DNA from: Chrysophaeum taylorii
Lineage: Eukaryota > Sar > Pelagophyceae > Pelagomonadales > Pelagomonadaceae
NCBI GenBank assembly: GCA_029834535.1
Contig: JAQMWT010000041.1
Location: forward strand, 1 to 42,198
Direction: 5' to 3'
DNA: 42,198 nt
Position 1 is the stretch's first letter. Each line of letters begins with the position of its first letter. The notes beneath the pieces are model-generated. The model saw nothing but the letters and a program-made list of their open reading frames with translations, did no database searches and was not told the DNA's origin. This document shows positions 26,747-34,362 of this stretch, in pieces. Position numbers and translations under genes: made by a program.

Positions 26747-27067
26747 TTTTAGGGGCTACCTGGCGTGCCTTCGAATCCTGGCTCGCCGATCGCGTCCGTG
26801 CCCTTGGTGGGATCACTGGACGAGGATGGCCGTTCTCCCGCCACGCGACCACAAACAACTTCCGTGCCTGGTCCTCTCAACTTGAGGATCGGCTGTTGCT
26901 TTATGATCAAGGATAATCGAAAATCAGAAATCAGGGTGACATGCGTCACGGAAAAGGAAGATGATGTCATAGAGAACACTGACATCATCGGAACGGAGTA
27001 GGGTGCCCCTGATAAGGGGGGGCCCTAGAAGAGGGGTAAGCCTTAGGAGGCGGAAGTTGCCGCCACA
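26747..27067 (-). repeat. 3' LTR of the gypsy-like element (promoter deleted)
   Basis: 321 nt, colinear with the 5' LTR except for a 71-nt gap and about three substitutions. In element direction it starts TGTGGCGG just after a purine-rich tract (AGGGGAG, near 27072-27078), a likely plus-strand primer. The lost 71 nt contain the TATA box. It ends ...CCCCTAAAA rather than the usual CA. Confidence 0.85.
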
Positions 27068-27107
27068 GGACTCCCCTGGTAAGAATTCGAGCTGCCCCAG
27101 CGAGGTG

Positions 27108-27971
27108 CTAGCGCGAGGAGCGCGGCTTCGCCTTACGAGCATCTCGTGAACGAATCTTCTGGTAAACGCGGGTGATGATCGGTTCAGGAACTCGACCACT
27201 GCGTAAAGTAAACTTGGGGACCAACACGTCAATCTCGTGCGGAGCGAAATCCGTGACACAAGGAGTTGTGTTGGAGGAAATTCGGGACTTGTCGGTGAAA
27301 CTTCGACCTTCAACGTCCTTGAATTCGGGCTTGAGCTTGCGGTGCGAAAGGTGAGAGGTCGGCTTGAAATAAGCGACATCATCGTTCGGACCCAAATCGG
27401 AATAGAAATGTAGAGCACCACGATCATTTTGGTAATCGTAAGGCTCGTAAACTTCAGCAACATAAATCTTCTTGCGCCAATCAGAGCGCTCGGGAATTCG
27501 GAAAACAACAAACTTACCGTGCTGATAATCATCACGGAAGGTTTCTTCGGGTTTGCGGATGGTTTGATCAACGATCGGAGGTACCATCACAGGCGTGATC
27601 TGACTTACATGAACACGCCGCTCTTCGGGCGGAGAGTCGAGAGACTCAATCCTATAGGTGACCGGGGAGAGGCGTTCCTTGATAATAAACGGTCCTCGCC
27701 ATTCCGGTCGAAGTTTGTTCTGAAGGAAAGGGATGTAGAGCAAAACGTGCGATCCTTCCTTGTATTCAACATCAACATGATCAGCATTGTAAGCCAATCG
27801 CTGTTTCTTCAAAGCTTTATCACGAGCTTCGCGGACGATCTTTGTATAATATTTCAATCGTTCGCGAGTTTCGGCGACTGCATCAGAGCGAGTCTTCGGC
27901 AATAATCGTGTATCAAAATCCATGAGCGTGTAGTCAGTCGGCAGCATCGGCTGACGGTTCAGGCGCAGCAT
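27108..27971 (-). CDS. Gypsy-like integrase C-terminal region with GPF motif and extra tail domain
   Basis: The 287-codon frame starts within integrase (LRLNRQPMLPTDYTLMDF, the region after the catalytic core). It continues with a basic helix (AETRERLKYYTKIVREARDK) and the GPY/F module KLRPEWRGPFIIKERLSPVTYRI. After this comes an additional small domain of about 70 residues, KKIYVAEVYEPYDYQ...ALHFYSD...AYFKPTSHL, with a chromo- or SH3-like beta pattern. This tail could target integration to chromatin, by analogy to chromodomains of chromoviruses; it is not a recognisable chromodomain. A basic end (RDARKAKPRSSR) follows. The upstream core is frameshifted. Confidence 0.75.
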   Translation of the reverse strand: MLRLNRQPMLPTDYTLMDFDTRLLPKTRSDAVAETRERLKYYTKIVREARDKALKKQRLAYNADHVDVEYKEGSHVLLYIPFLQNKLRPEWRGPFIIKERLSPVTYRIESLDSPPEERRVHVSQITPVMVPPIVDQTIRKPEETFRDDYQHGKFVVFRIPERSDWRKKIYVAEVYEPYDYQNDRGALHFYSDLGPNDDVAYFKPTSHLSHRKLKPEFKDVEGRSFTDKSRISSNTTPCVTDFAPHEIDVLVPKFTLRSGRVPEPIITRVYQKIRSRDARKAKPRSSR

Positions 27972-28450
27972 AAAGGGAGAAATCTGCGTGCCTGGAATAA
28001 ACTTGCGGTTGTAGCAAAACGCAATATAATGAGCAAAGTCAGGCCAATCCGTGATGTTCCGGCCTTGAAGGCAAGCACGGAGGAAGGCCTTGATAAATCG
28101 GTTGACACGCTCAGCCGGGTTCGACTGGGCATGATAAGGAATCGTAGTTTGGTATCGTGTGTTAGAGATGGCAAAACTCGCGCATCAACTTGTTCACGAA
28201 CTCTTTACCGTTGTCGGTACGAATCATCTGGGGCAAGTAGCCCTTGAGGAGAATGTTAATGACACACACAAGACTCGAGGACAGACTCAGCAGTCTTATT
28301 GTTCAAAACATCCAGAATCAAGAAATGCGAGAACGGATCAAAAATACTAGAAGATACGTCTCGGGACCAGCGCTGGGCAAGGGTCCAAATAAATCCATGC
28401 AAAGAACAGCACCATCACCATCGTAGACGGGCTGCTGCAAGAGCCAGCTC
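27965..28450 (-). pseudogene. Gypsy-like integrase catalytic core, frameshifted
   Basis: Pieces in different minus frames give the DDE triad: LCMDLFGPLPSAGPETYLL (first Asp, about 28390), QMIRTDNGKEFVNKLM (second Asp, about 28215) and SNPAERVNRFIKAFLRACL (Glu, about 28110). Stops after SCVCH and after FCHL and at least three frame changes separate them, so no active integrase can be made from this copy. Confidence 0.85.
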
Positions 28451-30002
28451 GTTTCGGCTCAGGCGTACGAGCTTTCTGGCAAACTAAGCATTCAGCAATG
28501 AAGACTCCAACTTCGTTCGACATGTGAGGCCACCAAAATCGTTCTTGGATAGCCTGGACGGTACTGTGACGTCCCATATGACCACCGTTAACCGGAGTGT
28601 CATGGTAGAGTCGAATAATGCGCTTGCGCAACGTAGCAGGTGCAACCATCATCGGGTGCGAATCAGCAGAAATGCGATAAAGAACATCTTTAACGACTTC
28701 GAATCGTTCGTTCGCTCGGGAACGTCGCGGCGTCTGACCTTGGGCCATTCGGTAGCGAATATCCTCGCAAGTAGCATCAGATTCTTGCTCACGTGCGATC
28801 TCAACGAGCGTCATATTATCGGGTATCTTATCGATATAATCTTTGTAAGCGGCTGCGTCCTTGAAGATCTGTGGCTCATCACGCGCACGGTTCTTCCGAC
28901 GTTGTCTCGTAGCGTGAGACGTTGCCAATTTCATCGGATCCTTTTCAGGGTCTTCGTCTTCCGGCAGTTCGGTCGTAATAAACGACATTATGAAGTGGCA
29001 GCCAGAGACGGGAACTCCTCGGTCATCAACAGGTCGGGGAAGCTCTTGGAACACTAAATACGCGTGGTTCAAAGGTTCTCCAAACTCGTCAGTCTCGATG
29101 ACATGATCTATCGGGTTGCGGGAGAGACAGTCAGGGATACTCATTCCCGGTGACTTTCCCGGCTTGTAACCAAGTTCAGGGTCAAAATTGGCGAGGCGCA
29201 TCGCCCAACGAGCAAGCTGCCCAGACGAGTGCGTCGCCTTACGTAAAAACGTCAAATTTCGGTGATCGGTCTCCAAAACAGTCCGGTGCCCTTCGATGTA
29301 GGCTCGAAAGTGCTCTAGAGAAAGTATAACTGCCAGCAGCTCTAGCCGACGAGGCTCATAATTCCGCATCTCCTTCGGCACAGCTCGGCTCCAGTATTCA
29401 ATTACTCGTTCTTCTCGAGTCACTCTTCCGGCATCGTCCTTGACTTCGACAATCTGGAAGAGATATGCTCCAAGTCCATCCTTGGAAGCATCGGATCGGA
29501 TCTGAAAAGGCAGATCATAATCGGCGTGGTAGACTCCACGGGAATCAACCAAAGCTTCAATAATCGTATCCCAAGCTTTCTGACACTCGGGCGTCCACTC
29601 GAACTTTACACCTTCGAGGCATAATCGTCTTAACGGTTCCACAATCTTCGAGTAGCCCTTCACATATCGCCGGCAGTAATTACTCATGCCGATGAAAGAG
29701 CGTATCTGGGTCTTCGGGGAAGTATTCGGTAAAGTACCTGGAATCGGCATCTTCTGCAGTGCTTCCAGCGTCTTTGGATTCGGCTTCAAGCCTTCTGGGG
29801 TAGAAATGTGTCCCAGAAATTCTATATCATCCTTGAGAAGGTGGAACTTCGCGGTTCGACCGCTGTACCCTCTCTGTGCCAAATGACACATCACTTCGAT
29901 CAAAACTTGTAAATGTCGATGAAGATCGTCGGATCCCATCATAATATCGTCAACAAACGCAACCAAGTCTTGATACATCCATTTCGAAAGGTCGCTCGCC
30001 AT
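28347..30002 (-). CDS. Gypsy-like reverse transcriptase C-half, RNase H and integrase zinc finger
   Basis: The 551-codon frame begins inside RT with the catalytic AFVDDIMMGS and the fingers/connection segment FIGMSNYCRRYVKGYSKIVE. RNase H follows: LPFQIRSDASKDGLGAYL (first Asp), EYWSRAVPKEMRNYEPRRLE (Glu), and VLETDHRNLTFLRK (Asp). A spacer with DEDPEKDPMKL precedes the H2C2 zinc finger of integrase (HDTPVNGGHMGRH ... WWPHMSNEV ... ECLVCQ). The last 40 codons are out of frame after a small indel near 28440. Domain order is the Ty3/gypsy order RT-RH-IN. The first Met is internal to RT, so the true product was a polyprotein. Confidence 0.9.
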   Translation of the reverse strand: MASDLSKWMYQDLVAFVDDIMMGSDDLHRHLQVLIEVMCHLAQRGYSGRTAKFHLLKDDIEFLGHISTPEGLKPNPKTLEALQKMPIPGTLPNTSPKTQIRSFIGMSNYCRRYVKGYSKIVEPLRRLCLEGVKFEWTPECQKAWDTIIEALVDSRGVYHADYDLPFQIRSDASKDGLGAYLFQIVEVKDDAGRVTREERVIEYWSRAVPKEMRNYEPRRLELLAVILSLEHFRAYIEGHRTVLETDHRNLTFLRKATHSSGQLARWAMRLANFDPELGYKPGKSPGMSIPDCLSRNPIDHVIETDEFGEPLNHAYLVFQELPRPVDDRGVPVSGCHFIMSFITTELPEDEDPEKDPMKLATSHATRQRRKNRARDEPQIFKDAAAYKDYIDKIPDNMTLVEIAREQESDATCEDIRYRMAQGQTPRRSRANERFEVVKDVLYRISADSHPMMVAPATLRKRIIRLYHDTPVNGGHMGRHSTVQAIQERFWWPHMSNEVGVFIAECLVCQKARTPEPKRAGSCSSPSTMVMVLFFAWIYLDPCPALVPRRIF

Positions 30003-30711
30003 TTGCTTGCAGAAAAGAGCCGGCCGTCTTCACACCTAGAGGTAATCGCAAGAAACTATGAGCGCCAAGTGGGCTAACCATCGTGACAGCGTCCTGCGCT
30101 GCCGGATCCAGACGAAGGTTGTGGTATCCCCATCTAATATCAATGCATGTCCGCCATCGTCTCATCGCGAGAAAGGCTAAAGCATCATCTTGTCGAATGT
30201 TTGGCCAACTGTCATTGACCAATTGATCGTTGAGCTGACGTAAGTCAACTGCAGCACGGAACGCGTTTGACGTTCCAATCTCAGCTCCTTTCTTCGGAAG
30301 CATCAACACAGGAAAGTCCCAAGGTGAGTTGGCCGGACGAATGACTCCATCCCGGCACCACTCGCTGATCTGCTTGCGGAGACAATCGAGCTTCGCAGGC
30401 GTCAATCGGTAGGGTGTCATCTTAATCGGTCGCGGATTCGCGTCTTTGAATCGTAGAGACACAGGAGGCGAGTCCACAGGTCTCATAATCGGGTCGAAAA
30501 AGGCCCAAGAATATTGCACACAGTGACGGAGCATCAGTTTCGCATCGTCATCTAAGTGCGGATTGTCAGGAATTCCCAGCTCCTGCACAACCTTGTCAAC
30601 TTCTTCCTTCGTAGGAATTTTAACTTTCATTGCTTCGTTGTCCTTGACATGCTCAGGAGTCTGCGGCAGTGGTGCACCCTCGGCATCGCGCGGCGCATCT
30701 TTCCATGGCAC
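29950..30711 (-). CDS. Gypsy-like reverse transcriptase N-half
   Basis: This 253-codon frame carries RPIKMTPYRLTPAKLDCLRK, EWCRDGVIRPANSPWDFPV, a basic PKKG, RAAVDLRQLNDQLVNDSWP and the first catalytic Asp in CIDIRWGYHNLRLDP, then PLGVKTA. A 1-nt loss near 30020 shifts the frame before FCKQMASDLSKW of the next ORF. A second frame change near 30690 separates it from the remnant of the methyltransferase linker. The linker into this ORF is charged (KDNEAMKVKIPTKEEVDKVV). Confidence 0.88.
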   Translation of the reverse strand: MPWKDAPRDAEGAPLPQTPEHVKDNEAMKVKIPTKEEVDKVVQELGIPDNPHLDDDAKLMLRHCVQYSWAFFDPIMRPVDSPPVSLRFKDANPRPIKMTPYRLTPAKLDCLRKQISEWCRDGVIRPANSPWDFPVLMLPKKGAEIGTSNAFRAAVDLRQLNDQLVNDSWPNIRQDDALAFLAMRRWRTCIDIRWGYHNLRLDPAAQDAVTMVSPLGAHSFLRLPLGVKTAGSFLQANGERPFEMDVSRLGCVC

Positions 30712-31010
30712 ATCGAACTTTTCTCGTATTTTAGTTTCACTTCCGGGTGGCTTTTGTTGATCCTCTCGCCTTTGACACGAACACTCGGCTCGCTCTTAAT
30801 CTTCGGTTCCCGATCTCGCTCAGAATCTGGCGGAACGTCTAAATTTGGTTGTGACGTCCCACACATTTCGTTGGCTCGTTGGAGACCTAAAGTACTGCCT
30901 CCGGCTCCACTGAACAGCATCACCACCTTGCGATAAGTGATTGGAAGCCATTGAACCTTTTCATATCGGCGGCGGATCTCCGCTTCGGTGATCTCGCGGC
31001 ATTTCTTCAT
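30711..31010 (-). pseudogene. C5-DNA methyltransferase remnant: motif I only, catalytic part deleted
   Basis: It encodes KKCREITEAEIRRRYEKVQW and then VVMLFSGAGGSTLGLQRANE (motif I, AdoMet binding), nearly identical to the copy at 34239-35630. After CGTS the sequence jumps to QPNLDVPPDSERDREPKIKS, a charged linker leading to RT. About 1 kb of methyltransferase (motifs II-X) is missing. The junction lies at ACAACCAAATTTAGAC, which also occurs at the distal end of the other copy near 34310. A 2-nt deletion in an A-rich stretch shifts the frame just upstream. Confidence 0.9.
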
Positions 31011-31503
31011 CTTCTTCCGACCTTCGAGCGAAATCGTCGCTGCCTTCAGGTCGTTTGAGGGTGGACTTGTCCGCCATGGCGGTCGTAGCGTCCTTCTGCA
31101 CCGTGCTCAGCAACATCGGCGGAGGAGATTCGTCGCATCGCGTCAAGTGACTAGCGACAGAAACGGTGAAAGAAAGGTTCCCCTTGTCGTATCCTTCTTC
31201 ACATTCTTTCGTAAGTTCATTGATCGTAGAGACGTTCAACTCATCTTCGTATCTAACGATATCACCAATCGCAAGGACTTCGCCTTGAGTGACGACCGTC
31301 GGCACTTCTTCCGTGGCAGTAACCGCCACCCGAGCAGCGGACCGGTTGCGCTCTTCGCAAGAAGAACACATTCCTTCGACAACTCCCAACTGCTCGTTCT
31401 CAGCAAACGTAGCGACGAAAACCTGTCCTCTTTCCATAGGCTTCGACAAAATAACCGGTAGATTGTACGTTCGACCGGGCTCGATTTGACGTGCGCGCAG
31501 CAT
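30961..31503 (-). CDS. Protease-distal region leading into the methyltransferase
   Basis: This 180-codon frame encodes RQIEPGRTYNLPVILSKPME, VFVATFAENEQLGVVEG, a CSSC pair, and TQGEVLAIGDIVRYEDELN. It resembles the beta-rich segment that follows retropepsin in many gypsy polyproteins. It continues with MLLSTVQKDATTAMADKSTL, shared almost exactly with the start of the other methyltransferase copy, which shows that protease and methyltransferase were joined in one polyprotein. Its last codons are frameshifted. Confidence 0.65.
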   Translation of the reverse strand: MLRARQIEPGRTYNLPVILSKPMERGQVFVATFAENEQLGVVEGMCSSCEERNRSAARVAVTATEEVPTVVTQGEVLAIGDIVRYEDELNVSTINELTKECEEGYDKGNLSFTVSVASHLTRCDESPPPMLLSTVQKDATTAMADKSTLKRPEGSDDFARRSEEDEEMPRDHRSGDPPPI

Positions 31504-31661
31504 AAGCGTTACTCTCGCGCGTCTTCTCCCGGAGCTGGGGAGAATTTGGTCGTAGCATGTCCCCGCGTAGCCAAGGCTACCTTACGTTCCGGCGGCGGGC
31601 TTCGGAGATCTTTAATCGTGCTCAAACGAGCGTAAACTCGAGTCTTGACCAGGTCGAGACT

Positions 31662-33857
31662 CTACCGAAAGGCATCGTGTTGATGATTGTAAATCGGTAC
31701 GGTTATCGGATTTCGATCGTAAATAGACCGAAAGGTCACGATTGGTGCATCGACTCGTTCATCCTTAACTTTAATCTTCTTGCGCCCGTAGACGACTTGG
31801 GTTCGACAAAAACAGATCCGATCATGGGGAAAATCCACGATGGCTCCTAAAACTCGTATATCGCGCCCTCCCAACAGGAACAGATAATTCGTATCGGCTA
31901 CAATAGCGACAATGGGGGCAGCGAAGTCGTCGGCGAAAGCGACCCGAAGGGCGATCCAACGATGGATCGTCGTCGTATTCAATCCTGATCCGTACAGCTT
32001 GCGCTTAATCGGAAGTTCGCCTTCATCGAAAATCAACTGATCTTTGGTCAACTTTTTGACCATTTCTCGGCAAATATAAGAAACATCTGCCATTCCATCG
32101 ACACCGATGGTCGTCGAGAATTTCGGTCCGTCACGATTCCTGTAGATGTGACAGGCTATAAACGTTAGAGTACCCGTATCTAAACAACGGAGGGTAATCA
32201 AATCATCTTCGATCGTCTTGCCGTCTCGCGGCGTCAACGAAGTGTGAGCACATCGGGCTCTGATTCGCTCATCTCCGGGGTTGGGCATCGATACCGCGGC
32301 TTGAGCTTTCGTATCATCTGTTGTTGGCGTCTTCGCCATAACGCTCGCGGTAGCCTCTTTATCTGGCGGCTTCCGCTCTTCCTCCAAGACAATCTCAGAG
32401 GGAATCAGTGCTGGTAGGGGATCCTGGTCTTCGTAGTTCACGGAAGCAAAGGACCCCTCCCATAAATCATTCATTTCGTCTTTCCAGAATGCATCTGTAA
32501 ATTCATTCGTCGCCTGCTGATCCTCATCAGCATCGGCGATCGGTTCCGTGTCAGCTGCGGCTTTGAGTCTGCAGCTGCGCGGTTGTTCTGGTGGCTTCTT
32601 TAGCAAGAAATTCCGAGCTTTCGTCCACCAATCCTGCAGGTTCCACGTCGGCTCGTCTTCGTCCCGCTTGAGAACGCTGCTTATCTTCTTCATAAATCTA
32701 TCCTTTTCTTCCGGCGGCGTATCCGTGTCTCGATCCGTAGTAATCGAAACCGTTTCGGGGGGGTCCGCAGGAAAAGATGGCGTCGTCCCCGACGTCAACT
32801 CTATCGTAAAATCGTCATCTGCATTACTCGCGCTGGTCATCGTCTCGTCAGTCGAATGCGCGAACGAGTTATCACTGCAGAAATTCATGTCTGGCTCACA
32901 GCCAGTTCGGTCGCCGGCGGTCATCTCTGGAGGGTCCAAAGATAAGCCGATGGCATCGAGGGCTTCCTCATCAAAAATAAACGGTGGGTCGTCCGTGGAC
33001 GACCCGTCAAATAACGTTAACGCAGACACTGGTTCACAAAGTGTAGCTTCTTCATCTTCCGAATCTGAATCGCCTTCCCAGTATCGTGGAGCTTCAAGTT
33101 CCTCGCTCGAATCTTCGAGCTCATCGCTCGACATCTGCTCATAAATCTGTGCCAAAGACCGACGATTGGTCAGCACGTCGTTGGGTGGCTCGTCCATCGG
33201 TGGGCGAGCAAGATCTTCGAATGCGGCCGCGGCAAGGGCGTCGGCTGCGTCGTCGGTGCGGGTGTCCGCGTTCGGGTACACCGTCACTCCTAATGGTAAC
33301 TGTTGACCGCAAGGGGTCGTAAATGCGAACGTTGCAGACGACTGTCCCGAGTCTTCTCGGTAACGACCATCGTCCGAATCTCGATTGCGAGATCTTCGTC
33401 GCCGGCGGCGGCGTGAATGTCTGCTAGAGCTCCTGCTATCTTTCCGTCGGCGTTGGCACGAGCTGCTACGGCTCTTGTCGTGGCGTCGGGGGCTCCGGCT
33501 ATCTCGACGGCCCGTTCGTGTCGAAGACGATCGGCCGTGTCCATCTGTTAAGTGCTGCACGGTACTCATAACCGTGGTTAGCTGCGTGCTCATATCATTG
33601 AGTCTGCTCTGAATATCGTGAGCAGCGCTCGAACCGAAGGTGGCATTAGAACTACCGTCGTCACGCGAATGATTATCTTTCCTTTGTCGGCTCTCCCATC
33701 GTCCTCGCGAAATGGGCTTTCTGCCGTCTACCCGGGTACCGCTGCCGCAGGCGAGCGGAGTGAGATCGCAACTCACGGATAAGGCATTGTTTGCCGGGCA
33801 GAGACGAGTTCTGCCGCCCACCGTACGGATAGATTTGTCGGTGGAAGACGCACGCAA
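31662..33857 (-). CDS. Gag-protease of the gypsy-like element
   Basis: 731 codons. The N-terminal part has a helical segment (AAHDIQSRLNDMSTQLTTVM), then a long Arg/Ser-rich, nucleic-acid-binding-like stretch (SSSRHSRRRRRRRSRNRD). A long acidic, low-complexity middle follows, with no CCHC zinc knuckle. The C-terminal part (about 590-700) has a retropepsin-like fold: GVDGMADVSYICREMVKKL in the active-site position and LFLLGGRDIRVLGAIVDF in the second conserved position. The active-site triad reads D-G-M instead of D-[ST]-G, so either the protease is altered or this copy is mutated. After the stop, about 150 bp in a shifted frame (SLDLVKTRVYARLSTIKDLR) bridges to the next ORF. Confidence 0.75.
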   Translation of the reverse strand: MRASSTDKSIRTVGGRTRLCPANNALSVSCDLTPLACGSGTRVDGRKPISRGRWESRQRKDNHSRDDGSSNATFGSSAAHDIQSRLNDMSTQLTTVMSTVQHLTDGHGRSSSTRTGRRDSRSPRRHDKSRSSSCQRRRKDSRSSSRHSRRRRRRRSRNRDSDDGRYREDSGQSSATFAFTTPCGQQLPLGVTVYPNADTRTDDAADALAAAAFEDLARPPMDEPPNDVLTNRRSLAQIYEQMSSDELEDSSEELEAPRYWEGDSDSEDEEATLCEPVSALTLFDGSSTDDPPFIFDEEALDAIGLSLDPPEMTAGDRTGCEPDMNFCSDNSFAHSTDETMTSASNADDDFTIELTSGTTPSFPADPPETVSITTDRDTDTPPEEKDRFMKKISSVLKRDEDEPTWNLQDWWTKARNFLLKKPPEQPRSCRLKAAADTEPIADADEDQQATNEFTDAFWKDEMNDLWEGSFASVNYEDQDPLPALIPSEIVLEEERKPPDKEATASVMAKTPTTDDTKAQAAVSMPNPGDERIRARCAHTSLTPRDGKTIEDDLITLRCLDTGTLTFIACHIYRNRDGPKFSTTIGVDGMADVSYICREMVKKLTKDQLIFDEGELPIKRKLYGSGLNTTTIHRWIALRVAFADDFAAPIVAIVADTNYLFLLGGRDIRVLGAIVDFPHDRICFCRTQVVYGRKKIKVKDERVDAPIVTFRSIYDRNPITVPIYNHQHDAFR

Positions 33858-33899
33858 CGACGATATTACGCGTGTCGTGGACGATTAGAAGTTCCAGAG

Positions 33900-34362
33900 C
33901 CGAAGGAGCACGAGAACGACGGCGACTCAACCATTTTGGACCCGCTCTGACCTCGGCCGACTAGAACGAGCCAGAGCCGATATGGAAGACGATGATGCTG
34001 CCGTCGAGCAGCTACGATATGAAGAACCGCCAAGCCGTCAGGATGAGACGAACGAGCGGAATGACGATGATGATAATGATGACGATGAAGAAGAGCACGA
34101 TACAGAAGTTGACGAGGAAGAAGAGCTAAACTACAACGACGGCAAGCCCACGGAGAGACCGACGGGAGGACGATCGACAGCTCCGTCAACGCGTGCAGAA
34201 CCCCCAGATGCAACGAAAATGAATGAGTTCTACGAGGCTCACTTGCGGGCATTACGCGAAGAGAACGAACGCGCGCAAGAACGACTTTTAAAACAAATAG
34301 GGGAAGAGAACGAACGTCTAAATTTGGTTGTGGGGGGGGGGGCAGCAGAAGAAGCATGAGAC
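33900..34362 (+). CDS. Inverted acidic coiled-coil fragment, probably retroelement gag N-terminus
   Basis: On the plus strand, opposite to the element, a frame from the ATG at 33982 encodes an acidic run (DDDDNDDDEEE) and an evident coiled coil: NEFYEAHLRALREENERAQE and RLLKQIGEENERLNLV. Gag proteins often begin with such a coiled coil. The frame ends where the methyltransferase segment starts, at GAACGTCTAAATTTGGTTGT, a 20-nt sequence also present at 30835-30854 at the deletion junction of the other copy. The inversion therefore likely arose by recombination or template switching at this sequence. Confidence 0.55.
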
